The notes under the pieces: generated by a model
Database searches by the model: none
What the model was told of the DNA's origin: nothing
Seen by the model: only the letters and a program-made list of their open reading frames with translations
In this document: piece after piece, positions 25,108 through 32,781 of the stretch
How the letters are laid out: the number at the start of each line of letters is the position of its first letter
Numbering within the stretch: the first letter of the stretch is position 1
Made by a program: the position numbers and the translations under genes
NCBI RefSeq assembly: GCF_022829345.1
Contig: NZ_JAKSXV010000089.1
Span: forward strand, 62,001-126,000
Direction of reading: 5' to 3'
Length of the DNA: 64,000 bases
DNA from: Methylobacterium sp. J-090
Lineage (GTDB): Bacteria > Pseudomonadota > Alphaproteobacteria > Rhizobiales > Beijerinckiaceae

Positions 25108-26064
25108 TCAGAGTAGCTTCCAGAACACCAGGATCATGACCGCGAAGGCGGCGATCAGCAGGGCCGCGCCCTGGCGATCGACGCTGGCGCGGCGCTCCGG
25201 CGGCGGCGACAGCCACCAGCCGAGCCGGTTGGCGGTCCACGGCACCAGCCGCGCGGTGAGGAGCACGCTGAAGACGTTGCCGATGAACAGGGCGACGGGG
25301 AAATCGAGGTGCAGCACCCGGCCGAGGAACGGCGTGCCGACGAACAGGCCCCACAGGAAGACGGTGGGGTAGAGCGTCAGGAGGACGATCATGTTCATCT
25401 TCCAAGCGGCGGGCGGCGGGGCGCCCTCCGGCGTGGCGTCGCGGAACCACTGCTCGAACCCGCTCTGCACCGTCCGCGTATGGAACTCCGCCGTCAGCGG
25501 GGCCGCCTCCTCGATGAGCTGCCGGCGCTGGGGCGAGTCGAGCCACGCCTGAAGGTTGGCATCGCCGTCGAAGCGCAGGATCGCGACGAAGTCCTCCTGC
25601 ACGCCCGGCACGGCCGGCTCGAAGCGGTAGCCCTGCAGGCCGGGCGCCTTCGACTGCGCCGCGGCGACCTTCTGCTCCCACTTGCGGTAGGCGTCCTCCA
25701 TCCCGGGCTTCACCCGGGTGCTGATGACCGCCGAGGCCGGGGCGGTGCGGGCCGCGCTGGCGGCGTCCGTGACGATGTGGACATCGTCGCGCCCCACCAG
25801 CATCGGGGCGGCGCCGACGATGCGGGCCTGGCGTTCGGACGAGGCGAGCCAGCCCTTGGCGTGCGCGAGGCTGACGAAGCGCTGCAGGATCACCCAATCG
25901 ACCTGGAGCGGCGGGTGGGGCGGCATCAGGCGCTGTTCGATGAAGCCCGGAAACCCCGAGATCACCGCGCTGGTGCCGCCCTGCCACTGGGCGAACGCTT
26001 CCGCGCTCTCCGGCCGGACGGAGGTCTGCGTCACGATGCTGACGCTGTTCGTCTCCCCGCTCAT
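25108..26064 (-). CDS. Double ABM-domain protein with C-terminal membrane helices
   Basis: About 318 residues. Two antibiotic-biosynthesis-monooxygenase (ABM) ferredoxin-like domains, about 8 to 100 (VSIVTQTSVRPESAEAFAQW) and 105 to 205 (AVISTRVKPGMEDAYRKWEQKV), precede three hydrophobic helices (MIVLLTLYPTVFLWGLFVG, VALFIGNVFSVLLTARL, AALLIAAFAVMILVFWKLL). ABM domains are small heme-degrading or quinone-forming folds. The membrane-anchored double form is of unknown function. The ATG overlaps the stop of the molybdenum hydroxylase gene (ATGA), so the proteins may work together. Confidence 0.8.
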   Translation of the reverse strand: MSGETNSVSIVTQTSVRPESAEAFAQWQGGTSAVISGFPGFIEQRLMPPHPPLQVDWVILQRFVSLAHAKGWLASSERQARIVGAAPMLVGRDDVHIVTDAASAARTAPASAVISTRVKPGMEDAYRKWEQKVAAAQSKAPGLQGYRFEPAVPGVQEDFVAILRFDGDANLQAWLDSPQRRQLIEEAAPLTAEFHTRTVQSGFEQWFRDATPEGAPPPAAWKMNMIVLLTLYPTVFLWGLFVGTPFLGRVLHLDFPVALFIGNVFSVLLTARLVPWTANRLGWWLSPPPERRASVDRQGAALLIAAFAVMILVFWKLL

Positions 26065-28763
26065 CGGGCGGCGAGCTGCGTGAACAGGCGGTCGGGCGTG
26101 AACGGCAGGTGGGCGAAGCGCAATCCGGTGGCGTCGGCGAGCGCGTTCGAGACGGCGGGGGCCACGGGATTGATGCCGCACTCCCCCTGCGATTTCGCGC
26201 CGAGCGGGCCGATGCGGTCCGTGGTGTCGGCGAAGAAGATGTCCGTGCGCGGGGTGTCGGCGAAGGTCGGGATGCGGCAGTTGCGCAGCTGCGCGTTGAC
26301 CATCCGCCCTTCGTCGTCGTGCACCATGTTCTCGACCAGCGCCCATCCGTAGCCCATGGAGACGGCGCCATCGAGTTGGCCCCGGCACTGCATCGGGTTG
26401 ATCGGCAGGCCGATATCGGCGGCATGGACGCTGTGCAGCACCCGGATCTCGCCGGTGACGCGGTGGACCGCGAGGCGGACCCCCTGCACGTTGAACGCGA
26501 TGGTGCGGGGCGAGAGGTAGGCCCGGCGGCTCACCGCGAAGCGGTGGTCGACCTTCGTACCCGCTTCGTGCAGATCGACCAGGGTGATGCGCCGGTTGCC
26601 GCAGATCACCCCATCGGCATCGAGGCGGCACTGATCCACCGGCACGCCCGTGTGCCGGCTCGCGAAGTCCAGGATGTCCTCGACCATGGCCTCGGCCGTC
26701 AGGTGGACCGCCTTGCCGCCGACCACGACACCCGTGCTGGCGAAGGTGCCGGTGTCGTAGGGGGTGCGGTCCGTATCGGCGTTGATGATGCCGACGCTGT
26801 CGGCGCGGGTCCCGAGGATCGCCGCGGCGATCTGCTTGTGCGCCGTGGTGATGCCGTTGCCCATCTCCGTCGAGCCGCAGGCGAGGAAGTAGGTGCCGTC
26901 GGCCTTGAGGTGGAGTTCGGCGCCCGAGCGGTGCTCGGTGGGCGGTCCGCATTCCAGCATGGCGAGCGCGACGCCTCGGCCCTCTTCCCAATCCGCCCCC
27001 TCGGGCTTCGGTACGCCGTTGCCCTTGGCGAGCTCACGCTCGACGATGTCGAGGCACTCGCCGATGCCGTGGCTGCCGAAGCTGGCGTCGCTCGGCTCCT
27101 TCCAGATGGATTCGATGTTGTCGCCCGGCTGCACGACGTTCCGGCGTCGCATGGTGAAGGGGTCGATGCCGAGCGCGCGGGCGAGGGCGTCGATGGCGCA
27201 TTCCACCGCGAAGGTGGTCTGCGAAGCGCCGTAGCCGCGAAAGCCGCCGCCCGGGGTCATGTTCGTGTAGACGGCGTGGCCGATGCCCCTCTTGTTGGCG
27301 CAGCGATAGGCCGCGATCGGGCTCGCCATGGCGGCCGCCAGGGTCTCGCTGCCGTGGCCGCCATAGGCGCCGGTGTTGGAGTGGACCTCCACGTCGAGGG
27401 CCGTCAGCGTCCCGTCCCGGCGGGCGCCGATCTTCACCCGGGTGGTCATCTGGTGGCGCGTGGTCGCGCCGATGAACTCCTCCTCGCGGGTCCATTCCCA
27501 CTTCACCGGGCGGCCGAGCTTCATCGTGGCGAACAGGACGAGGTCCTCCGAGACCATCTCCTGCTTGCCGCCGAACCCGCCGCCGACCCGCTCCGTGAAC
27601 ACGTGGAGGTCGCGGGGCGGGATCCCCATGACGTAGGCGAGCTTCTGGCGCACGGCGAACGGCGCCTGCGAACTCGTGCGGACGTGCCAGCGCCCGTCCT
27701 CGCCCTTCCAGGCGATGGTGCCGTGCATCTCCAGGTGGACGTGCTGGACGCGCGAGGTCGAGTAGGTCTGCTCGTGCACGGCGTCGGCCTCGGCGAACCC
27801 CCGGGCCACGTCGCCGATCTCGCCCTGGAGGGTGCAGAAGATGTTGGTGCTCGCGGTGATCCGGTCCCGGTCGTGCAGCACCGGCGCGCCGGGCCGCATG
27901 GCCTCGACGGGATCGAACACCGCCGGCAGGATGTCGTAGTCCACCCGCAGGGCCCGGCAGCCGGCCTCGGCGGCGGCCTCCGTCTCGGCCACCACGGCGG
28001 CGATGCGCTGGCCGGCGAAGCGGGCCACGTTGTCCAGCAGCAGGATGTCGTCGGGATCGACGAGGTGGTCCTCGTGCAGGGCCGAGCTGAACAGGCGTTT
28101 GGGCACGTCCTCCCAGGTATAGACCGCGACGACGCCCGGCACGGCCAGCGCCGCCTGCCTGTCGATGGACACGATGCGCGCGTGGGCATGGGGCGAGCGC
28201 AGGACCTTCAGGTGCAGGAGGTCCTCGACCGCGAGATCCATGGTGTAGCGGGCGGTGCCGGTGAGGATCGTGTCGGTGAAGGGGTTGGGCAGGCTCGCCC
28301 CGAGGGCCTTGCCGGCGATGTCCGCCTCGATGTTGCACACGCCGTCGAGGGCGTCCTTGATCGAGCGGTAGCCGGTGCAGCGGCAGAGATTGCCCTTGAG
28401 GGCGTGCGGCAGGTCGGCCTTCTGCGCGTCCGTGAAGGTCACGGCGGTCATGATCATGCCGGCGGTGCAGAAGCCGCACTGGAAGCCTTGCGCGTCGTGG
28501 AACGCCTGCTGCATCGGATGGCGTTCGCCGCACGGCGCCAGCCCCTCGATGGTGGTGATTTCGCGCCCCTCGGCCCGGAAGGCGGGGACGAGGCAGGAAT
28601 GGAACGGCTTGCCGTCGATATGCACCGTGCAGGCGCCGCAATCGCCGGAATCGCAGCCCTTCTTGACGCCGAACACGTCGAGGTCGCGCAGCATCGTGCG
28701 CAGGCACTGACCGGGCGCCGGCTCGGCGGCGTAGGCGCGGCCGTTGATGGAATACTGGGTCAC
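26061..28763 (-). CDS. Molybdenum hydroxylase, fused 2Fe-2S and Mo-binding subunits (XDH/aldehyde oxidase family)
   Basis: About 900 residues. The N-terminal plant-type 2Fe-2S domain has CDSGDCGACTVHIDGKPFHSC. The second helical 2Fe-2S domain has CGFCTAG and CRCTGYRS. From about residue 150 come the two molybdopterin domains, with RVGGGFGGKQ near 465, PGGGFRGYG, STEMGNGITT and a late SQGECGINPVAPAVSNAL carrying the expected catalytic Glu. This order resembles Desulfovibrio aldehyde oxidoreductase, but here a separate FAD subunit is encoded upstream with overlap. The GTG start at 28763 overlaps the upstream stop. The substrate (purine, aldehyde or N-heterocycle) is not evident. Confidence 0.9.
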   Translation of the reverse strand: MTQYSINGRAYAAEPAPGQCLRTMLRDLDVFGVKKGCDSGDCGACTVHIDGKPFHSCLVPAFRAEGREITTIEGLAPCGERHPMQQAFHDAQGFQCGFCTAGMIMTAVTFTDAQKADLPHALKGNLCRCTGYRSIKDALDGVCNIEADIAGKALGASLPNPFTDTILTGTARYTMDLAVEDLLHLKVLRSPHAHARIVSIDRQAALAVPGVVAVYTWEDVPKRLFSSALHEDHLVDPDDILLLDNVARFAGQRIAAVVAETEAAAEAGCRALRVDYDILPAVFDPVEAMRPGAPVLHDRDRITASTNIFCTLQGEIGDVARGFAEADAVHEQTYSTSRVQHVHLEMHGTIAWKGEDGRWHVRTSSQAPFAVRQKLAYVMGIPPRDLHVFTERVGGGFGGKQEMVSEDLVLFATMKLGRPVKWEWTREEEFIGATTRHQMTTRVKIGARRDGTLTALDVEVHSNTGAYGGHGSETLAAAMASPIAAYRCANKRGIGHAVYTNMTPGGGFRGYGASQTTFAVECAIDALARALGIDPFTMRRRNVVQPGDNIESIWKEPSDASFGSHGIGECLDIVERELAKGNGVPKPEGADWEEGRGVALAMLECGPPTEHRSGAELHLKADGTYFLACGSTEMGNGITTAHKQIAAAILGTRADSVGIINADTDRTPYDTGTFASTGVVVGGKAVHLTAEAMVEDILDFASRHTGVPVDQCRLDADGVICGNRRITLVDLHEAGTKVDHRFAVSRRAYLSPRTIAFNVQGVRLAVHRVTGEIRVLHSVHAADIGLPINPMQCRGQLDGAVSMGYGWALVENMVHDDEGRMVNAQLRNCRIPTFADTPRTDIFFADTTDRIGPLGAKSQGECGINPVAPAVSNALADATGLRFAHLPFTPDRLFTQLAAR

Positions 28764-29575
28764 GCGAGCTCCGTACGGATCTGTTCGGCCAGGTACTGCG
28801 TGACGTGGCGCTTGTAGGCGGCCGAGCCGTGCACGTCGGGGAAGTACGCGTCCGGCGGCAGGCGCCCGTCGATGGCGCGGCGCAGGTCGTCGGCGGAGGG
28901 AAGGGTGGCGAAGCGCAACTGCACGGGGCGCGGAGTCGCCGCCGTGATGGTCAGCAGGAAATCCGCGCCGCCGTCGCCCACCGTGGCGATGATCAGGGCG
29001 GCCGACCGCCCGTAGCGGGTCAGCGAGACCTGGCGCATGGCCGTGCGCTTCGCGAGCGCCGCGGCGGGCAGGTGGATGCTGCGCAGGAGCTCGCCCCGGC
29101 CGAGCACGTTCGCGTGGTTGCCGGTGACGAAATCGACGACCGGAACCGTGCGCGGTTCGCCGTCGCGCGGCCATAGGGTGCAGACGCCTTCGAGGGCGGC
29201 GGTGAGCGAGACCATCGCGCCGGCGGGCAGCGACATGCAGACGTTGCCGCCGACGGTGGCGGCGTTCCAGATCTTGAACGACATCAGGAACGAGTCGATG
29301 CAGTGCCGGAACAGCGGCACCGCGCACCAAGCCGGAGGCCCTTCAAATCCGTGCAGTTCCACGATCCGACACGTCGCGGCGATCTCGAGGCCGGATTCCG
29401 TCGCCGTCAGCGGCGCCCAGCCCAGGCTCTCGAGGTCGATCAGCGTGTCGACGGCGACCTGCGGCTCGGCGAACAGCCAGGTTCCGCCGGCCAGCCACGA
29501 ACAGCCGTCATGCCAACCCGAAATCTCGTTCAGCGACGTCGGCCGCTTGACGTCGACGACGGTCGAAATGTTCAT
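28760..29575 (-). CDS. FAD-binding subunit of the molybdenum hydroxylase
   Basis: A 271-residue member of the XdhB/CoxM type. The N-terminus contains a FAD-binding SWLAGGTWLFAEPQVAVDTLIDLESLGW segment, then IWNAATVGGNVCMSLPAGAMVSLTAALE (the TIGGN-like motif), and a short C-terminal domain (RQVSLTRYGRSAALIIATV). It passes electrons from the iron-sulfur clusters to its acceptor. The stop overlaps the GTG of the fused large subunit. It is the first gene of the three-gene operon. Its promoter should lie in the long gap upstream. Confidence 0.88.
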   Translation of the reverse strand: MNISTVVDVKRPTSLNEISGWHDGCSWLAGGTWLFAEPQVAVDTLIDLESLGWAPLTATESGLEIAATCRIVELHGFEGPPAWCAVPLFRHCIDSFLMSFKIWNAATVGGNVCMSLPAGAMVSLTAALEGVCTLWPRDGEPRTVPVVDFVTGNHANVLGRGELLRSIHLPAAALAKRTAMRQVSLTRYGRSAALIIATVGDGGADFLLTITAATPRPVQLRFATLPSADDLRRAIDGRLPPDAYFPDVHGSAAYKRHVTQYLAEQIRTELA

Positions 29576-30155
29576 CGTTGCCCCTCAAACTCATCCATCG
29601 TGACGGCCGGCATGATGTCCCGAGTCCTCATCGGTCTTCGCGCGACGACCGGCAGGCCCTCGCTCCGGGCATTGCGGGGCGACGGGAGGCCCACGACCCG
29701 CTCCGAGCTTCACCGTTCGGCGAAAATTTTCCCGTCAGCGGGAGCGTCCCGCACGTGACCCGGCCCGTCGCGACCGCGCCCTCAGGAATTCCGGCCCGTC
29801 AGTCCTGCCTCCCACCTCGGCGTTCGCCTCGGACGGATGCAGGAGCCAGTCTGCGACGAGCGGGTAAATAAAAGATAGGTCAAACCGTTTTCTTCGGACG
29901 ATCTGCGAAGAATTGTAAAGACGCGCATGACGCATCGAGGACATTTTAGCGGAATATCTCTTCTTAAAGAGTCGAGTCACCCAAGAGGCGCATGCCCCGC
30001 TGGCATCGGCGGATGCTTCACAGCGACCGCCGACCGACGTGAGACGCATCGCGGTGCCGGGTGGGCGAGCCGGACAGGAACAAAAGCCGCGCCATCGCGG
30101 TCGCCCGTGCGGTAGACGAATTAGCCCGACGCGACCGCCCCGGTGATGGCCCGCT
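29576..30155. other. 580-bp intergenic region with AT-rich inverted repeat
   Basis: The gap upstream of the molybdenum hydroxylase operon has no credible gene. It contains an AT-richer stretch (about 29860-29960) that stands out from the flanks. Inside are an inverted repeat TTCTTCG-N9-CGAAGAA at 29890-29912 and a smaller one, CTCTT/AAGAG, near 29956. These are candidate operator or leader elements for the operon. The right part overlaps the end of the cobalamin uptake operon. Confidence 0.5.
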
Positions 30156-30917
30156 TCAGCTCGACCCGCTTCTCAAGGACAGGGTCGAGACATCCGACGC
30201 GCGTGTCGACACGCGATGGAAGGCGATGCCGAAGGTCGCGTCGAGGACAGGCGAGAGCGCGACCGCGTTTGCGGTACCGTCGAGAACGATGCGGCCGCGG
30301 TCGAGGAGCACGAGGCGGTCACAATCGCGGACGGCCCGTTCGAGGTCGTGCAGGACGACGATCACCGTGCGGGTCCGGGCATAGAGCGTCAGCCGTCGCA
30401 GCAGGTCGACGCGGTGGCCGACGTCGAGGCTGGCGCCGGGCTCGTCGGCGAGGAGCACCGGCGGCTCGGCCACTAGGACGGCGGCCAGAAGCGCACGGGC
30501 GCGCTCGCCGCCCGAGAGGCGCGACCACGGTCGTTCGGCGAGGTCGGCGAGGCCGTTCGCCTCCAGGGCGGCGGGGACGCGCAGGGCCGCCCCCGGCGCC
30601 CGGCTCGCGCCGAGCTCCACTACCGCCCGCACGGTGTAGTCCCAGGCCGGGTGGAAGCTCTGAGGCAGGTAGCCGATCCGGCGCCCGCGCTCGGCGGCCG
30701 GCAGGGCCGCGAGGGGCCGCCCGTCGAGGGTCACCGTACCAGCCTCGGGTGCGGCGAGACCGGCGAGGCAGCGGAGCAGGGTCGACTTGCCGGCGCCGTT
30801 GGGGCCGATCAGCCCGACGAGGCGGCCGGGCTCGGCCCGGAACGACACACCGTCGAGGATGCAGGTCCGCGCATCGTCGCGCCCGACCACGAGGTTGTCG
30901 GCGGCGAGAACGCTCAT
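30156..30917 (-). CDS. btuD: Cobalamin ABC transporter ATP-binding protein (BtuD-like)
   Basis: About 253 residues of the FecE/BtuD class. Walker A is GPNGAGKSTLLRCLAGL, signature RLSGGERARALLAAVL, Walker B PVLLADEPGASLD, H-loop VVLHDLERAVRDCD. The start at 30917 overlaps the permease stop (ATGA). It is the last gene of the riboswitch-controlled operon and would power corrinoid import with the BtuC-like permease. The assignment to cobalamin rests on the operon and riboswitch, since FecE-type ATPases are not specific by sequence. Confidence 0.88.
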   Translation of the reverse strand: MSVLAADNLVVGRDDARTCILDGVSFRAEPGRLVGLIGPNGAGKSTLLRCLAGLAAPEAGTVTLDGRPLAALPAAERGRRIGYLPQSFHPAWDYTVRAVVELGASRAPGAALRVPAALEANGLADLAERPWSRLSGGERARALLAAVLVAEPPVLLADEPGASLDVGHRVDLLRRLTLYARTRTVIVVLHDLERAVRDCDRLVLLDRGRIVLDGTANAVALSPVLDATFGIAFHRVSTRASDVSTLSLRSGSS

Positions 30918-31900
30918 CCCCGCATCCGCCGGCGCAGGAGGACGAGGAAGAACGGCCCGCCCGCCGCCGCCGTGATGAGTCCGAGGGGGATCTCGGCCGG
31001 GGGCAGGACGGAGCGGGCGAGGCCGTCGCAGACGAGGACGAGGCCGGCGCCAATGGCGCCCGAGACCGGCAGGAGCGCACGGTGCCGGGGACCGACCCAC
31101 CAGCGGGCGATGTGGGGGGCGATGAGCCCGACGAAGCCGACGAGCCCGCCATAGGCCACGGCCACGGCGACCACGAAGGCCCCGACGAGGACGGCACGGC
31201 GCAGGAAGCGGCCGGTCTCCAGGCCGAAGGCCGCCGCCTGATCGGCCCCGAGGCCGAGGAGGTCGAGGCCGCGGGCGAGCGGCAGGCTGGCGGCCAGGGC
31301 CATTCCCACGAGGATCGCCAGAAGGCCGAGGCCGTCCCAGGTCGGGGTCTGGATGCCGCCGAGCGTCCAGCTCAGAACCACCTGCAGGCTCACGCTCTCG
31401 TCCGACAGGGCCAGCATCAGGAACGAGCGCACGGCCCCGAGCATCGCCGCGACGGCGACACCGGCCAGAAGCAGGCCGGCGGTGTCGCGGGCCCCGTGCG
31501 CCACACCGAGGACCAGCAACGTCGCGGCCCAGGCCCCGGCGAAGGACAGGCCGCCGAGCGCAAGGCTGGAGGGGATGCCGAGGGGCACGAGGAGCGCGAT
31601 GGTGGCGCCGATGGCCGCCCCTCCGGCGGAACCCAGCAGGTAGGGCTCCGCCAGGGGATTGCGGAACACGCCCTGGAAGATCGCCCCGCCGAGGCCGAGG
31701 AGCGCGCCGACGAGCCCGGCGGCCAGGATTCGGGGCAGGCGCCACGCGACCAGGAGGCGGGCGCCGAGGTCCGGATCGCCCGCCAGCGCGCGCACCAGAT
31801 CGAGGGGGCCGGCCCAGCGGTGGCCGGCGCAGGCCGCGAAGACGAGGCAGGCGAGGAGCGCGAGGGCGAGGAGGGCCGGGCGTCCGGCGACGACCCTCAC
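30914..31900 (-). CDS. btuC: FecCD-family permease (BtuC-like)
   Basis: About 328 residues with roughly ten helices. Family signatures are WRLPRILAAGLVGALLGLGGAIFQGVFRNPLAEPYLLGSAGGAAIG at 55 to 100, and LVGFVGLIAPHIARWWVGPRHRALLPVSGAIGAGLVL toward the C-terminus. The GTG start overlaps the binding-protein stop, and its own stop overlaps the ATPase start, so all are coupled. It forms the inner-membrane channel for vitamin B12 or related corrinoids. Confidence 0.9.
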   Translation of the reverse strand: MRVVAGRPALLALALLACLVFAACAGHRWAGPLDLVRALAGDPDLGARLLVAWRLPRILAAGLVGALLGLGGAIFQGVFRNPLAEPYLLGSAGGAAIGATIALLVPLGIPSSLALGGLSFAGAWAATLLVLGVAHGARDTAGLLLAGVAVAAMLGAVRSFLMLALSDESVSLQVVLSWTLGGIQTPTWDGLGLLAILVGMALAASLPLARGLDLLGLGADQAAAFGLETGRFLRRAVLVGAFVVAVAVAYGGLVGFVGLIAPHIARWWVGPRHRALLPVSGAIGAGLVLVCDGLARSVLPPAEIPLGLITAAAGGPFFLVLLRRRMRG

Positions 31901-32781
31901 GGGGCGCCGGCCGGATGGAGTAGGCCGGCGAGGCGCTCGATCCCCGCGACGGTGCGGGGACCGGGGATCAGGAACTCGGTGCGGGGCACGGCGTGGGCGT
32001 GTCCCGCGGCGACGGCGCGCATCCCGGAGAATCCCGGCCGCCGCGCCAGTTCCGCCATCTCGTCGGCCGAGCCGGCGAGCAGCAGCACGTCGGGATCGGC
32101 GGCGAACACCGCTTCGGGCGAGACCTGGGGGACGGCCCCGTTGCCGGAAAGCGCGAAGCAGCCGCCGGCGCGCAGGATGGCGTCGCCCGTATAGGTGTCG
32201 CGGCGTGCGCTCAGCAGCAGCCCGTTGCCGAGGCGCCCCGTCACCATCACGACCCGCCGGCAGGGACGGGTCGCGACCCGTTCCCGCACGGCCCCGAGGC
32301 GGGCCTCGAGACCGGACGCCAGGGCCTCTCCGCGCTCCGGCACGCCGGTGGCGCGCGCCAGCAGGCGGAGGTTCTCCACCACTTCCGTCACGGTGCGGCT
32401 GGTCAGCACGACGGCCGGCACGCCGATCCGCTCCAGGGCGTCGAGGATCTGGTGCACCGCCTGCCGGGCCGGCGTCAGCACGACGAGATCGGGGTTCTGC
32501 GCGGCGATGGCCTCGACGGAGAAGCCGAGGCGGCCGCCGACCACGGGTTTCGCCGCGGCGTCGGGCGGGTAGCGGGTGAAGGCGTCGATGCCGACGATGC
32601 GGTCGGTGAGGCCGAGGGCCGCGACGAGCTCGGTGTTGGACGAGAAGATCGTCACGATGCGCCGGGGCGGCGCGGCCAGGACCACGCCGCGCCCGAGGGC
32701 ATCGACCACGCGCACGGGCTCCGCCCGGATCGGGCCGGCCGCGACCAGAACCAACAGACAACCGGTCGCGGCCCCGCGCAT
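31897..32781 (-). CDS. btuF: Periplasmic cobalamin-binding protein (BtuF-like)
   Basis: About 294 residues. A short signal peptide (MRGAATGCLLVLVAAGPIRAEP) is followed by a class III binding-protein fold: RVVDALGRGVVLAAPPRRIVTIFSSNTELVAALGLTDRIVGID, then NPDLVVLTPARQAVHQILDALERIGVPAVVL, and SPEAVFAADPDVLLLAG. The ATG overlaps the receptor stop codon. It would capture B12 released by the BtuB-like receptor and pass it to the BtuC-like permease. Confidence 0.88.
   Translation of the reverse strand: MRGAATGCLLVLVAAGPIRAEPVRVVDALGRGVVLAAPPRRIVTIFSSNTELVAALGLTDRIVGIDAFTRYPPDAAAKPVVGGRLGFSVEAIAAQNPDLVVLTPARQAVHQILDALERIGVPAVVLTSRTVTEVVENLRLLARATGVPERGEALASGLEARLGAVRERVATRPCRRVVMVTGRLGNGLLLSARRDTYTGDAILRAGGCFALSGNGAVPQVSPEAVFAADPDVLLLAGSADEMAELARRPGFSGMRAVAAGHAHAVPRTEFLIPGPRTVAGIERLAGLLHPAGAP

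Noticed and set aside
26109..28817. A 902-codon plus-strand frame opposite the molybdenum hydroxylase
   Set aside because: It is a shadow of a gene with clear iron-sulfur and molybdopterin motifs.
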